Of a stretch of 64,000 bases of DNA, positions 57,948 through 64,000 are shown in pieces. The stretch covers positions 1,553,904-1,617,903 of the forward strand of contig JASFXZ010000018.1 of NCBI GenBank assembly GCA_032209605.1. Direction: 5' to 3'. The notes below the pieces were generated by a model that saw nothing but the letters and a program-made list of their open reading frames with translations, had not been told where the DNA came from and ran no database searches. Every line of letters begins with the position of its first letter. Position 1 is the stretch's first letter. Position numbers and translations under genes: made by a program. This DNA is from Mactromeris polynyma (lineage: Eukaryota > Mollusca > Bivalvia > Venerida > Mactridae).

Positions 57948-60063
57948 ACAGTACATACAACATTCTATTATATTGTCATGATGACGTATAGTGTTACCTA
58001 TATATCTACCACGGATGTTATTCACAAACATTTGAAGACTGAAACTCAGGCTTCAACTTGAGCGGAAGTTATATTTACCAGCCTTTCGTTTTCTCTGTAT
58101 AAAAACGAGTTATATTTTGTCTGAATAATTGTTGTAATGAACATTTAACATTTTAAAAGTCTGTCTGAATTTCAGTCATACAATGTAAGTGTGTACTTCC
58201 TTCGTATACAAACCGTTCAATTCTTGTTTTACCTATTGTAAGACGTAAGGTCACCAAGCACACTGAATGTTTATTCTATTAAACGTGATCTTTTCACAGG
58301 AGTAAAGTTGATTTAGAGCAATAATGTTTAAACATTGTATATGTTTACATTGGTTAATGTCAACAAGTTTACTTATTTTGTGTAAAAACATGGAAATAAG
58401 AGAGTTTAGTTTGTAAACAAATCAGGCAACACTGTACACAAGTTATTGTTTCGCATTTATTTAGACGATCGTTTAAATGTCCACAGCAATAAACGGCTCC
58501 CCGAAGCCACACATAGAGTTCTGTCCAGCTATCGTGTCCTAATCATTGTATCACATCGACACTTAATTTTGATAAACTGAGATTAATTTATTGAGTTGTA
58601 ACTAAGTAGTAATCCTTAAACGTTTGTATTAGTTTCTTACTAATTATTATACTATTTCTTATTATTATATCAAAACAAAATCACGTTAAAGATTTATATA
58701 TTCCAAAATCTGATGTCATTATTTACAACTGACCATTGCCTGCATTAAACAAACAAAACAACAATACAAGCACCAATTAGTGACCCATTACAACTAATAT
58801 ATTGCATTCATAACAAGATTAAAGTATATAACATAACCATGTTAAAACTATTTATTAAGTGACTGGTGTGTTTAAGGCACCCGACGTTTTATGTAAAAAA
58901 TGTCTACTTTATGGGGCTATGGGGGAATGAAAATGGTGAACTATTTATTGACTGCTCTGTCTTGTACAATACTCGACGGTTTAGGCCAAACATGTCTACA
59001 TCATTGGATAATGTGGACAGGCTATTTCGTTTCTGATATGTTGAAATGTTTTAATAGGTTTCACTTGACTATCATGCAGCCTTTCGTTAATTTGCATCGA
59101 TAGTTTATAAAAATATACCATATAATACATCTTATATCAGCCTTGATTTACAGACACTATTCTTGTTAGATGTGTCATTTGTTTAAAACACTGATGAAAA
59201 CCTAATTGTCACTTCACACGATTTTATCATCAGTAGCATTATATATATAGGACTCACAAAGATAACAAATGTTAACGACAGAATGAGCAGCTTATACAAA
59301 TATGTACCAACAACTAGGGGTGAATTGGTTAGCAAGTGAGATATCACAACGAGTACTAGTGTCACCTAAAGTTCCCTAGTGACCCCTACTCAGCAAATAG
59401 AATATCTTTTGTTGATTACTAGTGTTGACAAGATTCTATAATAGTCTCTCACGTTATTTACACATCGATCCGATCATCAGTGTCTCACATTCCGTCGTTC
59501 ACGGGCAATTTAGTGATTTCTTCTTCCCTTATCAGCCAACTCTTATACAGTGGCCTGTCGTTTATTTATTCTTCGCAAACATGAAGCTTAACTGTACTTC
59601 TATATATGTCTGTATGTCCTGTGTTGTGATAAAACACATAAGGTAGATATCGGCTTAAACTGGAGATAAGTTAGCTAGCATTTTGCACATACACACTCTA
59701 TGTAGTCAATGTAGTCACTGATTTGTGTTCGGTAAGAATTCTTATTCTGTAGAGTTTTCAGGTAAGATAGAAATTATTTCATTATAATTTTTTGTTCAGA
59801 ATGTATAATTCATACACCCGGTAGTTCAGCATTGTTTTATATGAGAATACTATGTTATAGACACACCGGCTGATACTGTCGTGTTCATGTTCTGAAATTT
59901 GACAACGAGTTAGTGTCTGTTATACAGATCTGTATTATCATCATGTGTTACAGTGTTGTCGTGTCTGTATGAAACTTCTGTTATTGTATACTTCAAAGTC
60001 GTTATTCTCCATCCCAACAAGTGTTTCAGTTCAACAAATTTGGCGCTACTTGAATATGTAATA
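57948..60063. other. Unrecognised intergenic sequence
   Basis: About 2.1 kb of AT-rich DNA. Open frames are at most 74 codons and none shows a domain. I see no mobile element ends. Confidence 0.4.
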
Positions 60064-60226
60064 CAGTGGGACCTCGTTCATTCGAATTCATCGGGTCCGA
60101 CATTTTATTTCGAGTAATACGATAGTTTCAAATAGTCCATTTCAATTCGACGTGCCTAAGAAGATACATCGGGACATGATATTTATTTCTGATTAAACCA
60201 ATTCGAATAAACGAGGTCCGAAAGTG
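60064..60226. mobile_element. TA-flanked MITE, about 163 bp
   Basis: The left end CAGTGGGACCTCGTTCATTC follows TA. The right end (ACGAGGTCCGAAAGTG, then TA) is slightly eroded. It shares its central sequence with the 54270-54434 element, so both are copies of one non-autonomous family. Confidence 0.82.
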
Positions 60227-60381
60227 TATGTATAGTTTAAACTTATTCTTGTAACAGTGACTGTGAAATAAGATATTACAACTTTTACATATCACTCTCG
60301 ATGACCGCTTTTTCATTTGTTAAAAGCTGATACACACGTCTTGTGCAGGAAACGTGAACTCTGCGCTTCAGTCATATCTAA

Positions 60382-60438
60382 GGTGGGATTCAAACTCTCA
60401 AGATTCGTATTTGGGGTCAGACTCGCTGACCCTCGACA
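60382..60438 (-). repeat. tRNA-like SINE remnant
   Basis: The minus strand reads GAGGCGTAGTTGTCGAGGG, GTCAGCGAGTCTGACCCC and GAGTTTGAATCCCACC, resembling D, anticodon and T arms in order. It is similar to the remnants at 28333 and 55085. Degraded stems exclude a working tRNA. Confidence 0.5.
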
Positions 60439-60951
60439 ACTACGCCTCTCTGTGTGTATAACTATTGATCTCTGAATATCTTCAACCCTCGGATAATGTT
60501 TCTGTTATGTTTCATGTATTAGTAATAAAAAATGAAGCGATTTTCGTAAACATTTTTTGACAATGGAGATTTGAACAATAACATTTTTTATTATTTGGTG
60601 ATTTCTATTGAAAGTTGAAAAGTCACAGAATGGTCAAAGGTTCAGATAGTCATCGTGTTTATATTGAAAACGTTAAATGGTATTTTATGTCATAATGTTT
60701 AAACGTTTTATGAAGCAGAACTATCCACAACTATCAAACATAACGTCGTGTCTATATTGTCGGTACAGATCTATATCTAGTCTGTGTATGAATACAACTT
60801 CACTGCTATATTAATCTTATTTTTGTACACAATTTAACAAGATAGAAAGGGAGCAATTCGGTCGACGATAAGTTGTCCACCACCTGTGTTCCATATACGT
60901 ACACTCGTGGTTTGTTGCTCCTCTAAGAATGAATTATCGGTGGTTGGAAAT
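60439..60951. other. Unrecognised spacer
   Basis: AT-rich DNA leading into the 96-bp array. Nothing recognised. Confidence 0.35.
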
Positions 60952-63047
60952 ACACGACAACTGGACAGGTTAGCCGGACAATCTACCCGTATATATACCT
61001 GACGTACTGTCACAGTACATGAACACCCAACAACCAAACCCTTCAATACACGACAACTGGACAGGTTAGCCGGACAATCTACCCGTATATATACCTGACG
61101 TACTGTCACAGTACATGAACACCCAACACCCAAACCCTTCAATACACGACAACTGGACAGGTTAGCCGGACAATCTACCCGTATATATACCTGACGTACT
61201 GTCACAGTACATTAACACCCAACAACCAAACCCTTCAATACACGACAACTGGACATGTTAGCCGGACAATCTACCCGTATATATACCTGACGTACTGTCA
61301 CAGTACATGAACACCCAACAACCAAACCCTTCAATACACGACAACTGGACAGGTTAGCCGGACAATCTACCCGTATATATAACTGACTTACTGTCAGAGT
61401 ACATGAACACCCAACAACCAAACCCTTCAATACACGACAACTGGACAGGTTAGCTGGACAATCTACCCGTATATATAACTGACTTACTGTCAGAGTACAT
61501 GAACACCCAACAACCAAACCCTTCAATACACGACAACTGGACAGGTTAGCCGGACAATCTACCCGTATATAACTGACGCACTGTCACAGTACATGAACAC
61601 CCAACAACCAAACCCTTCAATACACGACAACTGGACAGGTTAGCCGGACAATCTACCCGTATATATACCTGACGTACTGTCAGAGTACATGAACACCCAA
61701 CAACCAAACCCTTCAATACACGACAACTGGACAGGTTAGCTGGACAATCTACCCGTATATATAACTGACTTACTGTCAGAGTACATGAACACCCAACAAC
61801 CAAACCCTTCAATACACGACAACTGGACAGGTTAGCCGGACAATCTACCCGTATATAACTGACGTACTGTCAGCGTACATGAACACCCAACAACCAAACC
61901 CTTCAATACACGACAACTGGACAGGTTAGCCGGACAATCTACCCGTATATAACTGACGCACTGTCACAGTACATGAACACCCAACAACCAAACCCTTCAA
62001 TACACGACAACTGGACAGGTTAGCCGGACAATCTACCCGTATATAACTGACGTACTGTCAGAGTACATGAACACCCAACAACCAAACCCTTCAATACACG
62101 ACAACTGGACAGGTTAGCCGGACAATCTACCCGTATATAACTGACGCACTGTCACAGTACATGAACACCCAACAACCAAACCCTTCAATACACGACAACT
62201 GGACAGGTTAGCCGGACAATCTACCCGTATATATACCTGACGTACTGTCAGAGTACATGAACACCCAACAACCAAACCCTTCAATACACGACAACTGGAC
62301 AGGTTAGGCGGACAATCTACCCGTATATATAACTGACGCACTGTCATAGTACATGAACACCCAACAACCAAACCCTTCAATACACGACAACTGGACAGGT
62401 TAGCCGGACAATCTACCCGTATATATAACTGACGCACTGTCACAGTACATGAACACCCAACAACCAAACCCTTCAATACACGACAACTGGACAGGTTAGC
62501 CGGACAATCTACCCGTATATAACTGACGCACTGTCACAGTACATGAACACCCAACAACCAAACCCTTCAATACACGACAACTGGACAGGTTAGCCGGACA
62601 ATCTACCCGTATATATAACTGACGCACTGTCACAGTACATGAACACCCAACAACCAAACCCTTCAATACACGACAACTGGACAGGTTAGCCGGACAATCT
62701 ACCCGTATATAACTGACGCACTGTCACAGTACATGAACACCCAACAACCAAACCCTTCAATACACGACAACTGGACAGGTTAGCCGGACAATCTACCCGT
62801 ATATATAACTGACGCACTGTCACAGTACATGAACACCCAACAACCAAACCCTTCAATACACGACAACTGGACAGGTTAGCCGGACAATCTACCCGTATAT
62901 AACTGACGCACTGTCACAGTACATGAACACCCAACAACCAAACCCTTCAATACACGACAACTGGACAGGTTAGCCGGACAATCTACCCGTATATATAACT
63001 GACGCACTGTCACAGTACATGAACACCCAACAACCAAACCCTTCAAT
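60952..63047. repeat. 96/92-bp satellite array (about 22 copies)
   Basis: A unit with ACACGACAACTGGACAGG, TTAGCCGGACAATCTACCC, GTATATATACCTGACG, TACTGTCACAGTACATG and AACACCCAACAACC. Copies with GTATATAACTG are 92 bp. In the right third 96- and 92-bp forms alternate regularly, a two-unit higher-order pattern. Many copies hold the inverted repeat GTACTGTCACAGTAC. Minus-strand frames of 88-123 codons are by-products. Confidence 0.98.
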
Positions 63048-63280
63048 AACACGGAAGTATCACGCGATATGCAATTATGTGCGTTTTGACATATTCTTTC
63101 TTAGCTCTAATGAAATGTAAATAACATTCATGTTCCCTTATTTCATGTACAAGTATAACTCTCTTATGGCAATGTAACCATACACCGCGTAGTATGTTTC
63201 TTTACTTACATACCCCATCATATAGAATTAATTTTTTGTAGAACGAGTTGTTTTCACTAGTCTTGTCATTTAATAAACAT
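63048..63280. other. Unrecognised spacer
   Basis: AT-rich DNA. Nothing recognised. Confidence 0.35.
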
Positions 63281-63411
63281 TATCATCATCACCACCACCA
63301 CCACATCCACCATCACAATCATCATCACCACCACTAACACCACCACCATCACAATCATCATCATCATCATCATAAATTTGTTGTTGCTGTTGCGTTGTTG
63401 TTGTTGTTTGT
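63281..63411. repeat. CAT/CAC microsatellite followed by a GTT-rich tract
   Basis: About 93 bp of imperfect (CAT)n and (CAC)n triplets, then GTTGTTGCTGTTGC-type triplets to about 63411. The minus-strand frame over it (poly Asp/Gly and Gln/Thr) is composition driven. Confidence 0.92.
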
Positions 63412-64000
63412 ATTATAATTATTATAAGATGGTGTGCTAACTTATGGACTTTACGACCCACTGCAATGGAGACCTTGAAATATAATTTGTAAACACACAA
63501 ACATCTTACATCATGTGATTATACATCACGTCAAAGTTTCCTGTCTACCTAACACACATAATTGATATACTGATGTATGTGGTTAACAAATCAACCACCC
63601 GTGCATATATGACTTTAGATTTTGTGAAAACATAATTTATCCAATGATATTCACTTACGATTTGGTAAAAATGACAGATAATAGGGCAGCTTCTTTCTGG
63701 CTGAGTTGATGATATTGTTATCATTTGAGCATCCTATTAAACGATCTGTAACATTACCTAAGAGGCAATTACCAACAATCGTTGTGTTTCCTTGCATCTA
63801 TTTCTCCTTGCGTCTTGTATTTAAAACTATTTATTTAAGATGACGTTAGGGGATTAGATGTTATCAGGACATACTTATTACATGATCATGAAGGAAGTTT
63901 TAAACGTTTTAACTTGACTTGTGTCAATTATCACTGATGTGTGTACAACTTTACCTCCAATGATTAACATGCTATTCACCGGGGAGTTTATTTTAGTATC
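63412..64000. other. Unrecognised right end of the window
   Basis: AT-rich DNA without recognisable gene, RNA or repeat. Confidence 0.4.

Noticed and set aside
1..64000. Telomeric TTAGGG arrays that would place the window at a chromosome end
   Set aside because: No run of TTAGGG or CCCTAA repeats was seen, so a subtelomeric position stays a guess.

Overview
This is eukaryotic, AT-rich, gene-poor nuclear DNA. It has one convincing protein-coding gene, whose 5' end is preceded by a splice acceptor, two 5S rRNA copies of animal type, the 3' end of a LINE, several TA-flanked DNA-transposon remnants and a very heavy load of tandem repeats. The 5S sequence, a membrane-progestin-receptor type PAQR protein, pogo/Tigger ends, frequent ACATGTA words and a LINE tail of a type I associate with molluscs and other marine invertebrates all suggest a marine invertebrate, most likely a bivalve or other mollusc. 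The mollusc assignment is inference.

Layout. 1-4.3 kb: unrecognised sequence, a decayed 80-bp repeat region (923-2572) and a 298-bp MITE (2857-3154). 4.35-8.8 kb: a pogo/Tigger-like element with both ends and the N-terminus of its transposase; most of its interior is now a 3.5-kb array of a 54-bp repeat. 9-13.3 kb: a long inverted repeat, a 976-bp TA-flanked element with perfect 16-bp ends, and two blocks of a 34-bp repeat. 14.5-15.6 kb: the PAQR gene, with its whole open reading frame in one exon and two very short upstream ORFs. 15.6-25.3 kb: possible 3' UTR, MITEs, tRNA-like SINE remnants and minisatellites of 26, 45, 24, 81 and 33 bp. 25.4-26.4 kb: a short 5S rDNA cluster made of an orphan 5' fragment, one copy with a 2-base insertion and one intact copy, with a duplicated upstream spacer carrying a TATA-like box. 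27-31.5 kb: a 0.9-kb G/T-rich array, a 41-bp array, a LINE 3' fragment and an 18-bp array. 32.9-36.6 kb: minisatellites of 48, 48 and 42 bp. 37.1-45.6 kb: an 8.5-kb satellite of about 106 80-bp monomers, containing a recent 2.3-kb direct duplication. 45.9-48.1 kb: a MITE with 36-bp ends, a 19-bp array and a small TA-flanked MITE. 48.5-52.8 kb: three adjoining arrays (29, 80 and 40 bp). 54-60.5 kb: more MITEs and tRNA-like SINE remnants. 60.9-63.4 kb: a 96/92-bp array and a CAT/CAC microsatellite.

By my boundaries tandem arrays occupy about 26-27 kb, roughly 42% of the window, in more than twenty unrelated families. Almost every long open reading frame apart from PAQR is an accident of these repeats, whose units often lack stop codons. 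I found no operon-like or multi-gene system. The most interesting features are the density and independence of the arrays, arrays growing inside or beside transposon remnants, and the higher-order structure of the 80-bp satellite.
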